A DNA stretch of 64,000 bases from CAYUVF01 sp964448045 (GTDB lineage Bacteria; Bacteroidota; Rhodothermia; Rhodothermales; Salinibacteraceae), in NCBI GenBank assembly GCA_964448045.1, contig CAYUVF010000017.1:9204-73203 (forward strand), given 5' to 3'. Shown here piece by piece: positions 35,768 through 44,635 of the stretch. The notes under the pieces are model-generated. The model made no database searches, had not been told where the DNA came from, and saw nothing but the letters and a program-made list of their open reading frames with translations. The first letter of the stretch is position 1, and the number at the start of each line of letters is the position of its first letter. Both the position numbers and the translations under genes were made by a program.

Positions 35768-35840
35768 ACAACACCTTTGCGCTGTCGAGGGCGCCGGGCA
35801 GCCGGACTGCGGCCCATTCTGAGATTAACTGCGATTGCAC

Positions 35841-37250
35841 ATGGAGTTGCTTGTAGAAATTCTGACGTCGGCCTTCTGGATTATCCTGGCCATCACGATT
35901 CTCGTGTTCGTGCATGAGCTGGGACATTTCCTGAGCGCCAAGTGGTTTGGCATGCGCGTCGAGCGTTTCTCCGTCGGCTTTCCGCCAAAGCTGTTCGGGC
36001 GCAAGCTCGGCGGCACAGAGTATGTCGTAGGCGCGACGCCGCTGGGCGGATACGTAAAGATCAGCGGCATGATCGATGAAAGCATGGATACCGACTATCA
36101 GCAGACCCCGCCCAAACCGTGGGAATTTCGCTCGAAGCCGGTCTGGCAACGCATCGTCGTCATTACGGCGGGTGTCATTTTTAATGTGTTTCTTGCCGCA
36201 ATCATCTTCAGCGGGCTCAAGTTCACTTATGGAGAGACCTACATTCCCGCCGAGAACATCGAGTCGGTGTACGTCGATCCGGGGTCCGTCGCACACGAAA
36301 TGGGCCTGCGAACGGGCGATCGCATCGTTGCGGTCAACGGGAACGCCGTCGAACAACAGGGTGACCTGCGCGACATGAGTGCGCTGCTGGCCGACACACT
36401 GACGATCACGGTGCAGCGCGGCGGGGAGCAGCAAACCTTCCGGGGGCCCGACGACATCATGACCCAAGTTAACCGGGCGGGAGGGGGGCTTGGCATCGAT
36501 TTTCTGCCCCCGCTGGTGGGCGGCGTGCAGAGCGGCTCGCCGGCCGATCAGGCCGGACTGCGATCGGGCGACCGGATCCTCTCGGTCGCGGGCGATACCG
36601 TTCGCTTCTGGATGGAGCTGAGCAACCGCATACAGGCGACCGGCGGCGACACGGTCGCGATGCGATGGCAGCGTCCCGACTCGCTTCAATCTGACACATC
36701 GTCTGCGGCATTCGTGCGTTCTGGACCGGAGGACGGGCTCTACCAGGCGCGCTTGGCGGCCGAGGAGAGCGATGATGGCGCGCGCTACCTGATCGGCATC
36801 CAGTCGCCCTCCCCTGACATGCTGGCGCACGAATTCGGCGTGCGGACCCGGACGTACGGCGTGGGATCGGCGCTGCTTGCAGGGGCGCAGGAGACGTGGG
36901 TCACGGGCAAAAACATCGTCGTCAGCTTAAAGCGGATCGTTACCGGGCGCGATGATCTGCGGGAGAACCTGGGGGGACCCGTCATGGTCGCACAGATCAC
37001 GCAGCGCGCTGCCGAAGTCGGCCCCGATGCTTTCTGGAACATTGTAGCGATTCTCTCGATCACGCTGGCGATCATGAATATCCTCCCGATTCCGGCTCTC
37101 GACGGCGGACAGTTGGTCTTCCTTCTCTACGAAGGTATCACCCGCCGGAAGCCCTCGGTTCGCGTGCGCATGGCGGCTCAACAGATCGGCATGATCCTGC
37201 TGATCGGGCTCATGGCCTTCCTGATTTTCAACGATATTCTACGGCTTTAG
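35841..37250 (+). CDS. rseP: RseP-type site-2 zinc metalloprotease
   Basis: 469 residues. An intramembrane protease that in other bacteria cleaves anti-sigma factors or signal-peptide remnants. The zinc motif HELGH is at residues 25-29 in the first membrane helix, with the third ligand region ILPIPALDGGQLVF near the C-terminus. Two PDZ domains lie between (about 135-205 and 215-300; VDPGSVAHEMGLRTGDRI and GSPADQAGLRSGDRIL). Four membrane helices are predicted. ATG 35841 is used rather than a TTG two codons earlier. Its place between dxr and uppS/bamA fits the conserved envelope neighbourhood. Confidence 0.94.
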   Translation: MELLVEILTSAFWIILAITILVFVHELGHFLSAKWFGMRVERFSVGFPPKLFGRKLGGTEYVVGATPLGGYVKISGMIDESMDTDYQQTPPKPWEFRSKPVWQRIVVITAGVIFNVFLAAIIFSGLKFTYGETYIPAENIESVYVDPGSVAHEMGLRTGDRIVAVNGNAVEQQGDLRDMSALLADTLTITVQRGGEQQTFRGPDDIMTQVNRAGGGLGIDFLPPLVGGVQSGSPADQAGLRSGDRILSVAGDTVRFWMELSNRIQATGGDTVAMRWQRPDSLQSDTSSAAFVRSGPEDGLYQARLAAEESDDGARYLIGIQSPSPDMLAHEFGVRTRTYGVGSALLAGAQETWVTGKNIVVSLKRIVTGRDDLRENLGGPVMVAQITQRAAEVGPDAFWNIVAILSITLAIMNILPIPALDGGQLVFLLYEGITRRKPSVRVRMAAQQIGMILLIGLMAFLIFNDILRL

Positions 37251-37341
37251 TCCGGCAGAATATGTACCTGATACAAGGGGTGCCGTGGCTGCGCGTTGAC
37301 GTTGCCATTGGCCGCCTGTAGGTTGACACACGATCCGGCAC

Positions 37342-38142
37342 TTGTCGAAATCACTCGAAGCTGTCGTGGAACACACGATCACCGGAACGGCGCAGACGCA
37401 GGAAGATCGCGCACGTCAAGAGGCGCTTCTGGCTCGCGGGGAGCTTCCGCATCATGTCGCCATCATCATGGACGGCAATGGCCGATGGGCGCAGGCGCGG
37501 AATAAGAACCGCGTGGTGGGCCATCACGAAGGCGTCGAATCGGTGCGCGATATTACCGAGGCCTCTGCCCAATTAGGCATCGACCACCTTACGCTCTACA
37601 CCTTCAGCACGGAGAACTGGAACCGCCCCGAGGGCGAAGTCAACGCGCTGATGGAGTTGCTCATCCATACGGTGCAGCACGAGCGGGAGACGCTGCTGGA
37701 GAATAACGTGTGCCTGAACACGATTGGTGATCTTTCGATGCTTCCGCCCGCGTGCCAGCAGGAACTGGCGGAGACGAAAGAGACCACGGCAGAAAACGCG
37801 CGACTGACCCTCACGCTGGCGCTGTCCTACAGTGGTCGGTGGGATCTCACCCAAGCCATGCAAGCGCTTGCGCGGCGAGTGCAGCACGGGCAGTTGGAGC
37901 CAGACGCAATCAACGAAGCGCTGATTGCCGACCACCTCGCCACAGCCGATCTGCCCGACCCCGATCTGATCGTCCGCACCGGCGGGGAGTACCGGCTCTC
38001 CAACTTCCTGCTCTGGCAGGCTGCCTACGCCGAGATGTACATCACGGATGACTTTTGGCCCGACTTCCGGCGCGATCAACTCTACCGGGCCATCCGTGAT
38101 TATCAGGATCGGGATCGTCGTTTCGGGCGCGTCTCGGCCTGA
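37342..38142 (+). CDS. uppS: Isoprenyl (undecaprenyl) diphosphate synthase
   Basis: About 266 residues. It builds the C55 carrier lipid for peptidoglycan by cis-condensation of IPP. VAIIMDGNGRWAQARN contains the catalytic Asp, then GHHEGVESVRDI, LTLYTFSTENWNRPEGEV and the C-terminal DLIVRTGGEYRLSNFLLWQ and YAEMYITDDFWPDF. No ATG lies before the catalytic Asp, so the start must be non-standard: TTG 37342 or GTG 37366; both leave a plausible short N-terminal extension. It is 91 bases after rseP. Confidence 0.94.
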   Translation: MSKSLEAVVEHTITGTAQTQEDRARQEALLARGELPHHVAIIMDGNGRWAQARNKNRVVGHHEGVESVRDITEASAQLGIDHLTLYTFSTENWNRPEGEVNALMELLIHTVQHERETLLENNVCLNTIGDLSMLPPACQQELAETKETTAENARLTLTLALSYSGRWDLTQAMQALARRVQHGQLEPDAINEALIADHLATADLPDPDLIVRTGGEYRLSNFLLWQAAYAEMYITDDFWPDFRRDQLYRAIRDYQDRDRRFGRVSA

Positions 38143-38302
38143 TCCGCTCTGCAACATTTTCGGCGGATGGGGCACACAATAATCCATCCGGCCGCCGCGT
38201 TATGATCACCGCAGGTCGCGCTGGGGGCACGAAACCCCTCAGAAGCGCACTGGTTTAGTACGGCGGTCTGCACGAGGCTCCCTCACCACGACCTCAACCC
38301 CT

Positions 38303-40789
38303 ATGCGATTTCGCCTCCTCCTCACCGTATTGCTTGCTGTCTGCTGGACGCTTCCGGCGGCGGCGCAGGTCCCCAGCACCAATGGTGGGGGCGTCGGGAC
38401 CATGCCCGATCCCAACCAGCCCGCGCGCTACACGATTGGGTCCATCGGCGTCGAGGGGACCGAGACGGAGAGCATGAGCAACTTCGTGATCCGTACGAGC
38501 GGCCTCGCTGAGGGCCAGCAGATTACCCTGCCCGGGGATGAAGCCCTCGCGCAAGCTGTTCGATCCATCTACGAGATCCGGATGTTCTCCGATGTGCAAA
38601 TTGTCCAGGAGAGCCGCCAGGGGCAGACCATCAACCTAACGATCAAGGTGCAGCCCGAGCCCCGCCTGAGCGATTATCGCTTTACGGGCATCAAAGGGCG
38701 CCACGAAGATGACCTGCAGAAGCGCGTTCCGCTCTTAAAGGGCAGCCCGGTACGGCCGGGAGACATCGAGCGGGCCAAGCAGGCCATCGAAGACTTCTAC
38801 ACGGAGAAAGGCTACCTGCGGACGACCGTGGAGGTCCAGCGGCAACAGGTGGCCGAGGACCGGATTGAGCTGGCGTTCAACGTCGACCGCAAAGAGAAAG
38901 TGGAAGTCGAGGACATCGTCTTCAACGGCAATGAGGTGTTTGATGACGGGAAGCTGCGTGGCCAGATGGACGAAACGAAGGAGAACCGCTGGTGGCGCTT
39001 CTGGAAGGGGGAAACCTTTAAGGAGGACAAGTACGAAGAAGATCTCCAGAATGTCATCTCCTATTACAACGAAAAGGGGTACTACGACGCGCAGATCGTC
39101 CGCGACTCAGTCTATCTGTCGTCCGATGAGGGGCTGACTGTCGAAGTCACCGTTCAGGAGGGCCGCAAGTATCATGTTCGCGCCATCACGTGGGAAGGCA
39201 ACACGGTCTACCCGGATCGAGTCTTGACCAACGCATTGGGCATGGAGCCCGGGGATGTGTATAACGGGAAGAAGCTGGAACAGAACCTCTATCAGAACAA
39301 GCGCGGTAGCGACCTGTCGAGCCTCTACATGGATCGGGGGTACATGCAGTTCAACGTCGAGCCCCAGATCCGCGTGGTTGGTGAGGATTCGCTCGATATC
39401 GCCTTCGACGTGCGAGAGGGCGAAGTATACGACTTCGGTTCGATCACAATTGCTGGTAACGACAAAACGAAAGAGCACGTCATCCGTCGTGAGCTGTACA
39501 CGGTGCCGGGCGAGACCTTCAGCCGGAGTGCCATTCAGGAGTCGATCCGGCGCCTGATGCAGCTCAGTTACTTCAGCCAGGAGTCGCTGGCACAGGGGCC
39601 GAGCATCAATATTGACGATGAAGAGAATGAGGTCGACCTGACCTATTCCGTTGAGGAAGTGGGTAGCGACCAGCTGGAGCTTTCGGGCACGTGGGGCCGC
39701 TATGGGCTCGTGCTGCAACTGGGCTTCAAGTTCAATAACTTCTCGGCACAAAATCTCTTCGAAGGAAGCGCCTGGCGTCCCCTGCCCACGGGCGACGGAC
39801 AGAAGCTCTCAGTTAACGTGCGCACGAATGGGCGATTTTTCCAGAGCTACTCGCTCTCCTTCACCGAGCCGTGGTTCCGCGGGCGCCCGACGCCGCTTGG
39901 TGGATCGGTCTCCTATACTCGCTTCAGCCGCGCGCCCTTCAACACGTTTACCGGCACCCGCTCGACCGACGGTACCTTTACAAATATTTCGAGCAACGTC
40001 TTTTACGAGCGGCGCCTTCAGTGGCCCGACGACAAGTTCAGCACCTCGAGCTCGATCGGTTATCAGTACTACAACAACGAGAATGAGCTGATCTCAAGCT
40101 TGCCCGAAGGCGTCAGCCAGCAGGTGACCTTCCAGCAGGCGCTCACGCGCAATTCGCTCGATAACCCGATGTTTCCGACGCGCGGCTCCAAGATCCGCCT
40201 CTCAGCCGAGATTGCGCCGCCGTTTGGAGGCGACATTGTGCAGTACCATAAGTGGCGCTTTAAGACCAACTGGAACGTCCCGTTGGGGAGCAAATTCTCC
40301 ATCGGTGTGAGCACCGATTATGGCTACATAGGTTCGCTGACGGGCGAAGAGGTCCGGTTTCAGCGCTTCGACGTGGGCGGCTCGGCTTTCGACTACGGCG
40401 GCTTCAACTATGGCACCGAGCCCATCTTCATGCGCGGCTACCCGGCGCGCGTAATTGGCCCCCGCCAGGGCGGCGTGCCGGTGGGCGGTCGCATCATGAA
40501 CAAGTACACGTCCGAGTTTCGATGGAAGGCGGTCGAGTCGCAGCAGCTGCAGGCCCAGCCCTACCTCTTTCTCGATGCAGCCAATAACTGGGATAGCTTC
40601 GAGACGTACAATCCGGCGGAGCTGTACCGATCGGCTGGTCTCGGCGTTAAAATCTTTCTCCCCATTGTGGGGATGCTGGAGTTCAACTACGGCTACAACT
40701 TCGACTCCTTCACCCCGGTCGAGAGCAGCCAGACGGGGGAACCCGGATGGCGCTTTCAGTTCTCCATCGGACAAGGGTTTGGCAATTAA
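38303..40789 (+). CDS. bamA: Outer-membrane assembly factor BamA (Omp85)
   Basis: 828 residues. It inserts beta-barrel proteins in the outer membrane. The signal peptide ends at LPAAAQ (residue 22). Five POTRA domains follow (about 45-430; for example VNLTIKVQPEP-type strand ends, YEIRMFSDVQIVQESRQG and LMQLSYFSQESLAQG). The C-terminal half is a 16-strand barrel with the lid-loop motif MRGYPARVIGPRQGG (VRGY/F class). The protein ends IGQGFGN rather than in the usual terminal Phe/Trp. It is closely followed (18 bases) by the first ompH gene, so chaperone and assembly factor are coupled. Confidence 0.95.
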   Translation: MRFRLLLTVLLAVCWTLPAAAQVPSTNGGGVGTMPDPNQPARYTIGSIGVEGTETESMSNFVIRTSGLAEGQQITLPGDEALAQAVRSIYEIRMFSDVQIVQESRQGQTINLTIKVQPEPRLSDYRFTGIKGRHEDDLQKRVPLLKGSPVRPGDIERAKQAIEDFYTEKGYLRTTVEVQRQQVAEDRIELAFNVDRKEKVEVEDIVFNGNEVFDDGKLRGQMDETKENRWWRFWKGETFKEDKYEEDLQNVISYYNEKGYYDAQIVRDSVYLSSDEGLTVEVTVQEGRKYHVRAITWEGNTVYPDRVLTNALGMEPGDVYNGKKLEQNLYQNKRGSDLSSLYMDRGYMQFNVEPQIRVVGEDSLDIAFDVREGEVYDFGSITIAGNDKTKEHVIRRELYTVPGETFSRSAIQESIRRLMQLSYFSQESLAQGPSINIDDEENEVDLTYSVEEVGSDQLELSGTWGRYGLVLQLGFKFNNFSAQNLFEGSAWRPLPTGDGQKLSVNVRTNGRFFQSYSLSFTEPWFRGRPTPLGGSVSYTRFSRAPFNTFTGTRSTDGTFTNISSNVFYERRLQWPDDKFSTSSSIGYQYYNNENELISSLPEGVSQQVTFQQALTRNSLDNPMFPTRGSKIRLSAEIAPPFGGDIVQYHKWRFKTNWNVPLGSKFSIGVSTDYGYIGSLTGEEVRFQRFDVGGSAFDYGGFNYGTEPIFMRGYPARVIGPRQGGVPVGGRIMNKYTSEFRWKAVESQQLQAQPYLFLDAANNWDSFETYNPAELYRSAGLGVKIFLPIVGMLEFNYGYNFDSFTPVESSQTGEPGWRFQFSIGQGFGN

Positions 40790-40807
40790 GACAGCGGGCT
40801 TGATTTG

Positions 40808-41395
40808 ATGCGACGTGTGTTGTTATCGGTTGGCTGTGCTCGCGTGATGCGGCGAGTCGTGGGGTGTGCTGTGCTGTTGAGCCTCGTGGCGCTTGGATCG
40901 CCGGCGCAGGCGCAGCAGAAAATCGGCTACATCGACTCGAATTACATCCTGAACCAGACGCCCGAGTACGCCACCGTCCAGCAGCAGATTGACCGGTTGG
41001 AGCAGCAGTGGCGGCAGGAGATAAAAAATAAGCAGGCAGAAGCGGAAGAGCTTCGTCGCGAGTTTGAAGCGCGCGAGCTGCTCTACACCGAAGAGGAGCG
41101 CACGCGCAAGCAGGAGGAGATCCAGCAGGCGCAGCAAGAAGTGGAGCAGCTCCGGGAGCGCTACTTTGGTCCCGATGGGCAGCTCTACCAGCGCCAGCAG
41201 GAGTTGATGCGGCCGATCCAGGAGCGCATCCTGACGGCTGTCGAAGAGGTCGCCACCGCCGAGGGCTATGACTACGTCTTCGACAAAAGCGGCGAGTTCC
41301 TCTTCATGTTTGCGCGAGACCAGTACGACCTCAGTGATGCCGTCCTCCGCGAACTGGGCATCGATGTGAATGAACAAAGCAGCAATAACCAGTAG
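40808..41395 (+). CDS. OmpH/Skp-type periplasmic chaperone (copy 1)
   Basis: 195 residues. The signal peptide reaches GSPAQAQ (about residue 36). It then has the OmpH/Skp pattern: a short strand IGYIDSNYILNQTPEY, long coiled-coil tentacles (about 60-130, rich in Gln/Glu/Arg) and a closing strand YDYVFDKSGEFLFM. Skp holds unfolded outer-membrane proteins before delivery to BamA, whose gene is 18 bases upstream. ATG 40808 is taken rather than the adjacent TTG. Confidence 0.9.
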   Translation: MRRVLLSVGCARVMRRVVGCAVLLSLVALGSPAQAQQKIGYIDSNYILNQTPEYATVQQQIDRLEQQWRQEIKNKQAEAEELRREFEARELLYTEEERTRKQEEIQQAQQEVEQLRERYFGPDGQLYQRQQELMRPIQERILTAVEEVATAEGYDYVFDKSGEFLFMFARDQYDLSDAVLRELGIDVNEQSSNNQ

Positions 41396-41493
41396 CCGCA
41401 GAAACGATCGCCACGGCCCGCCGTGGCACACTAAGTACCGACCGCCAACCGTTAACAAGCATGGTTAGCTACGTGATAACTTACCGATACGAT

Positions 41494-42084
41494 ATGATTA
41501 AGCGTACCCTTGGAACGGCCCTTTTGACGCTGATGCTCGTGCCTCTTGTTGGTACGGTCTCGGCGCAGCAAATTGGCTTTACGAATCAGGAAGCGATCTT
41601 GGCCAACATGCCCGAGATGGACAGCGTACGGGCCCAGATTCAGCAGGAGGCTCAGGCGCAGCAACAGGAGTTCCAGCAGGAGCAACAGGAGTTCCAGCAG
41701 CAGCTGGAGAAGTATCAGCAGCAGCAAGCGCTGCTCTCCGATGAGCGAAAAGCCCAGCGCGAGCAGGAGCTGCGCCAGCAGCGCCAGGAGTTGCAGCAGT
41801 CGGCGCAGGAGCGGGATCAGTACTTGGCCCAGCGCGAGGCCGAGTTGATGCAGCCGCTGCTCGATGAGCTGCAGGGCGCGATCGATGCCGTTGCGCAGCA
41901 GCAGAACCTCGATGTGGTTCTGCGCACGCAGGCCCTGCTGTATGTGAATGACGAGTCGGTGGTCGATATTACGCCGGCCGTGGCCGACCGACTGGGGATT
42001 CAGCTGGATCAGCAGGCACAGCCGGGGCCCAGCGTCGATAACGTCGAAACTCCCGCGAGCGGAACCGGCAGCGGCGGAAACTAA
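41494..42084 (+). CDS. OmpH/Skp-type periplasmic chaperone (copy 2)
   Basis: 196 residues, a paralogue of the preceding gene. ATG 41494 starts a signal peptide (MIKRTLGTALLTLMLVPLVG...SAQ). IGFTNQEAILANMPEMDSV matches the first strand. The coiled coil (about 55-125) is extremely glutamine-rich, with a duplicated heptad QQEFQQE. The last strand region is LDVVLRTQALLYVNDESVVD. The C-terminal tail is flexible. Tandem ompH genes after bamA are common in Bacteroidota. A terminator follows at 42109. Confidence 0.88.
   Translation: MIKRTLGTALLTLMLVPLVGTVSAQQIGFTNQEAILANMPEMDSVRAQIQQEAQAQQQEFQQEQQEFQQQLEKYQQQQALLSDERKAQREQELRQQRQELQQSAQERDQYLAQREAELMQPLLDELQGAIDAVAQQQNLDVVLRTQALLYVNDESVVDITPAVADRLGIQLDQQAQPGPSVDNVETPASGTGSGGN
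41661..41702. repeat. 21-bp tandem duplication in ompH copy 2
   Basis: Two adjacent 21-base units starting GCAACAGGAGTTCCAGCAG differ at one base and encode the heptad QQEFQQE/QQEFQQQ in the coiled-coil arm, preserving frame and heptad phase. Confidence 0.75.
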
Positions 42085-42108
42085 GCCCTCGGCCACTGAA
42101 TGAGGTTC

Positions 42109-42147
42109 AGCGGGCACCGGCCTTCGGGTGGGTGCCCGCTTTTGTTT
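42109..42147 (+). terminator. Intrinsic terminator after ompH copy 2
   Basis: AGCGGGCACC and GGTGCCCGCT make a perfect 10-bp stem around a 12-base loop, followed by TTTTGTTT. It lies 25 bases past the stop and closes the dxr-to-ompH cluster. Confidence 0.9.
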
Positions 42148-42173
42148 GTGTGCCAGTGCCCGACGGGTCCGAT

Positions 42174-42216
42174 TCCCGCCCACAGTTTGCGGGACGGTCT
42201 TCGTTTTGTACCTTGA
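42174..42216 (+). promoter_or_regulatory. Second hairpin and possible panB promoter
   Basis: TCCCGC/GCGGGA (9-base loop, 42174-42194) is followed by TCTTCGTTTT, the same tail as the terminator at 28040, so this could be a back-up terminator. The same stretch also has TTTG (42186-42189), 19 bases, then TACCTTGA (42209-42216), a 6/8 match to the Bacteroidota minus-7 box, about 80 bases before panB. The two readings cannot be separated by eye. Confidence 0.35.
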
Positions 42217-42293
42217 CGGCGGCCCCGGCGTTGGGCTCACTGCGCCGGCGGCTCGTTCTGCCCGCTGACTGATCCCACTCGACCCCTTGGCTC

Positions 42294-43127
42294 ATGAGCA
42301 CCCACCCCCAACCGCCCGGCCCGGCCGACGTGCCCCGCGTCACGACGAAGACGCTTCAGGAAATGAAAGACGCCGGGGTCCCCATTTCGATGTTGACGGC
42401 GTATGACTATACCTCAGCGCGCATTCTGGACGGTGCCGGCGTCGATGTGCTACTCGTGGGCGACTCGGCGTCGAATGTGATGGCTGGGCACGAGACCACC
42501 CTCCCGATGACGCTCGATCACATGATCTACCATGCCCAGTGCGTGGTACGTGCCATCGAACGAGCCCTCGTCGCGGTCGATCTGCCGTTTGGGACGTATC
42601 AGGGTGATTCGAAGGAAGCGCTCGTCTCGGCGATCCGGGTGATGAAGGAGTCGAACGCCCACGCAGTCAAAATGGAGGGCGGAGCGCCCATCATCGAGGC
42701 CGTGGAGCGGATCATTACGGCGGGCATTCCCGTCATGGGACATCTGGGCCTCACGCCGCAGAGCATCCACAATTTCGGCACCTATCGCGTCCGTGCCCGC
42801 GAAGAGGAAGAGGCCGAGCAGCTGCGCCGGGATGCCAAGCGGCTCGAAGCGGCCGGCTGTTTCGCCATCGTGCTGGAGAAAATTCCAGCCGAGCTGGCCA
42901 AAGAAGTGAGCGATTCGCTGTCGATTCCTACGATCGGCATCGGGGCGGGTGTGCATTGCGATGGGCAGGTGCTCGTGACGCACGACGCCCTCGGCCTCAC
43001 GACGGACTTCAATCCCCGGTTCGTGCGCCATTACGCCGAGCTGGCCGATACGATTTCCGATGCCGTGCACGATTATATCGAGGACGTGCGGGCGCGCCGC
43101 TTTCCCACCGACGAAGAAAGTTACTGA
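42294..43127 (+). CDS. panB: 3-methyl-2-oxobutanoate hydroxymethyltransferase
   Basis: 277 residues. It makes ketopantoate from alpha-ketoisovalerate and methylene-tetrahydrofolate, the first step to pantothenate and CoA. VGDSASNVMAGHETTLPMT carries metal-binding residues. Other family blocks are VAVDLPFGTYQ, AVKMEGGAPIIEAVERI, GIPVMGHLGLTPQS, FAIVLEKIPAELAKEV (catalytic Glu) and IPTIGIGAGVHCDGQVLV. Full length; ATG 42294. No other pan gene is seen in the window. Confidence 0.96.
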   Translation: MSTHPQPPGPADVPRVTTKTLQEMKDAGVPISMLTAYDYTSARILDGAGVDVLLVGDSASNVMAGHETTLPMTLDHMIYHAQCVVRAIERALVAVDLPFGTYQGDSKEALVSAIRVMKESNAHAVKMEGGAPIIEAVERIITAGIPVMGHLGLTPQSIHNFGTYRVRAREEEEAEQLRRDAKRLEAAGCFAIVLEKIPAELAKEVSDSLSIPTIGIGAGVHCDGQVLVTHDALGLTTDFNPRFVRHYAELADTISDAVHDYIEDVRARRFPTDEESY

Positions 43128-43254
43128 TCAGCGCCGGATTTTTCGTCGGTCTCGGCTTTACATCCTCGGGCGCTTTGTACTGCCGTGCGCGCGGCAGGGC
43201 TCGATGTACAAGGGCCGGTCTGTTTTCCCATCCATTCAGCTGTGCTGTTGATTC

Positions 43255-44064
43255 ATGAGTACGCCCTCTGACGAATCGCCGCTCATTCTCATCTGCAACG
43301 ACGACGGTATCGCCGCGCCGGGCATCATCGCGCTGGCCTCGGCGCTGGATGGGGTAGGCGAGCTCTACGTCGTGGCCCCGGCAGATGAGCAGAGCGCCGT
43401 CGGGCACGCCATCACGGTGCGCGATCCGGTGCGGGCGCGGCCTCATACCTTCGAGACCCCGAGCGGCCCGATCGAAGCACGCGCGGTGACGGGCACGCCG
43501 GCGGATTGCATCAAGCTGGCGGTAAATCAGCTGCTGCCTCGCATGCCCGATCTGGTCGTTAGCGGCATCAACCAGGGGCCCAACACGGCTGTCAATGTGC
43601 TGTACTCGGGCACCGTTAGCGCGGCGACGGAGGCTTCCATTCTGGGCATCGACGCCATCGCCTTTTCGCTCTGCTCGTGGGAGAGCAGCGATTACGAAGT
43701 GGCTGCACGCATCGCCCGGAAGATTACGCGCCGGGTGTTGCAGCAGGGCCTTCCGCCCGGCATCCTGCTGAACGTCAATATTCCCGCGCGGCCGGCTGAG
43801 GAGATCGAGGGGATGATGGTCACGCGCCAGGCGCGATCGCGCTGGGAGGAGAGCTTCCGTGAGCGCACCGATCCCTTCGATCGCCCCTATTACTGGCTGA
43901 CCGGCACCTTCGTCAACCTCGACGACGGCGACAACACCGATCTCGACGCCATCGAGCAGGGCTTTGTCTCCATCACCCCGCTCCAGCACGACATGACAGC
44001 GCACGACGCGCTGCAGGAACTGGGCGACTGGGAGTGGGACGCCGATGCCTCTACCACCGACTAA
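43255..44064 (+). CDS. surE: 5'/3'-nucleotidase SurE
   Basis: 269 residues. A metal-dependent phosphatase acting on nucleoside monophosphates and short polyphosphates, linked to stationary-phase survival in other bacteria. Family motifs are ICNDDGIAAPGI (Asp-Asp metal site), VVAPADEQSAVGHAIT, SGINQGPNTAVNVLYSGTV and AATEASILGIDAIAFS. ATG 43255. It is 127 bases downstream of panB and 9 bases before yjbQ, with which it is probably co-transcribed. Confidence 0.95.
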   Translation: MSTPSDESPLILICNDDGIAAPGIIALASALDGVGELYVVAPADEQSAVGHAITVRDPVRARPHTFETPSGPIEARAVTGTPADCIKLAVNQLLPRMPDLVVSGINQGPNTAVNVLYSGTVSAATEASILGIDAIAFSLCSWESSDYEVAARIARKITRRVLQQGLPPGILLNVNIPARPAEEIEGMMVTRQARSRWEESFRERTDPFDRPYYWLTGTFVNLDDGDNTDLDAIEQGFVSITPLQHDMTAHDALQELGDWEWDADASTTD

Positions 44065-44073
44065 TTCGGGCCC

Positions 44074-44493
44074 ATGGCTGCCTATCAGGACCGCATCGCG
44101 CTATCGACCGATGGACACCGCGACATGCACAATCTGACCGACGCCGTTCGTCGGATTGTGAGTGCATCCGGTATTCAGACCGGTACCGTCAACGTGCACA
44201 ACATCGGCAGTACTGGTGCGGTGGGGACTATCGAGTTTGAGCCTGGACTGCAAGAGGATCTTCCCGATATCCTCGATACGCTGATGCCGCCGGGGCGCGA
44301 CTACGGCCATGAGCAGAAATGGCGCGACGGCAACGCGCACTCGCATCTGCAGGCGACGACCCTTGGGCCGTCGCTGACGGTGCCGGTGGGCGAGGGCGAG
44401 CCCATACTGGGTACATGGCAGCAGATCTTCCACCTCGAATGCGACATCAAGCCGCGCTCGCGCACGGTGGTCGTTACGGTGCAGGGAGAGTAG
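44074..44493 (+). CDS. YjbQ family (UPF0047) protein
   Basis: 139 residues, complete for the family. TVNVHNIGSTGAVGTIEFEP, YGHEQKWRDGNAHSHLQATT and TVPVGEGEPILGTWQQIFHL match the YjbQ/UPF0047 signature, with conserved histidines in GNAHSHLQA. Some members have weak thiamine-phosphate synthase activity, but the physiological role is unsettled. The gene starts 9 bases after surE stops, so the two are coupled. In some members NVHNIGSTG reads as T-x-H-T-S-A; here that stretch is altered. Confidence 0.85.
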   Translation: MAAYQDRIALSTDGHRDMHNLTDAVRRIVSASGIQTGTVNVHNIGSTGAVGTIEFEPGLQEDLPDILDTLMPPGRDYGHEQKWRDGNAHSHLQATTLGPSLTVPVGEGEPILGTWQQIFHLECDIKPRSRTVVVTVQGE

Positions 44494-44518
44494 CCCGGTC
44501 CCCCCAAGTAAGAGCGTA

Positions 44519-44577
44519 CCCCCGGCGTGCGGCCGGGGGCAGGCTCCACCACTCATCGGAAGGGGCGATCCCTTCCG
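44519..44577. other. Two hairpins between convergent genes
   Basis: CCCCCGGC/GCCGGGGG (44519-44539, 5-base loop) and CGGAAGGG/CCCTTCCG (44557-44577, 5-base loop) lie between yjbQ and the converging LytTR gene. Neither has a T-run, so they are poor intrinsic terminators by sequence but may block or stabilise transcript ends. Confidence 0.4.
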
Positions 44578-44635
44578 GTTGCTTAGAGTGAGTATGCGGC
44601 GGCGATGTTACAGGGGGGCGTTGGGCACGTGTGAC

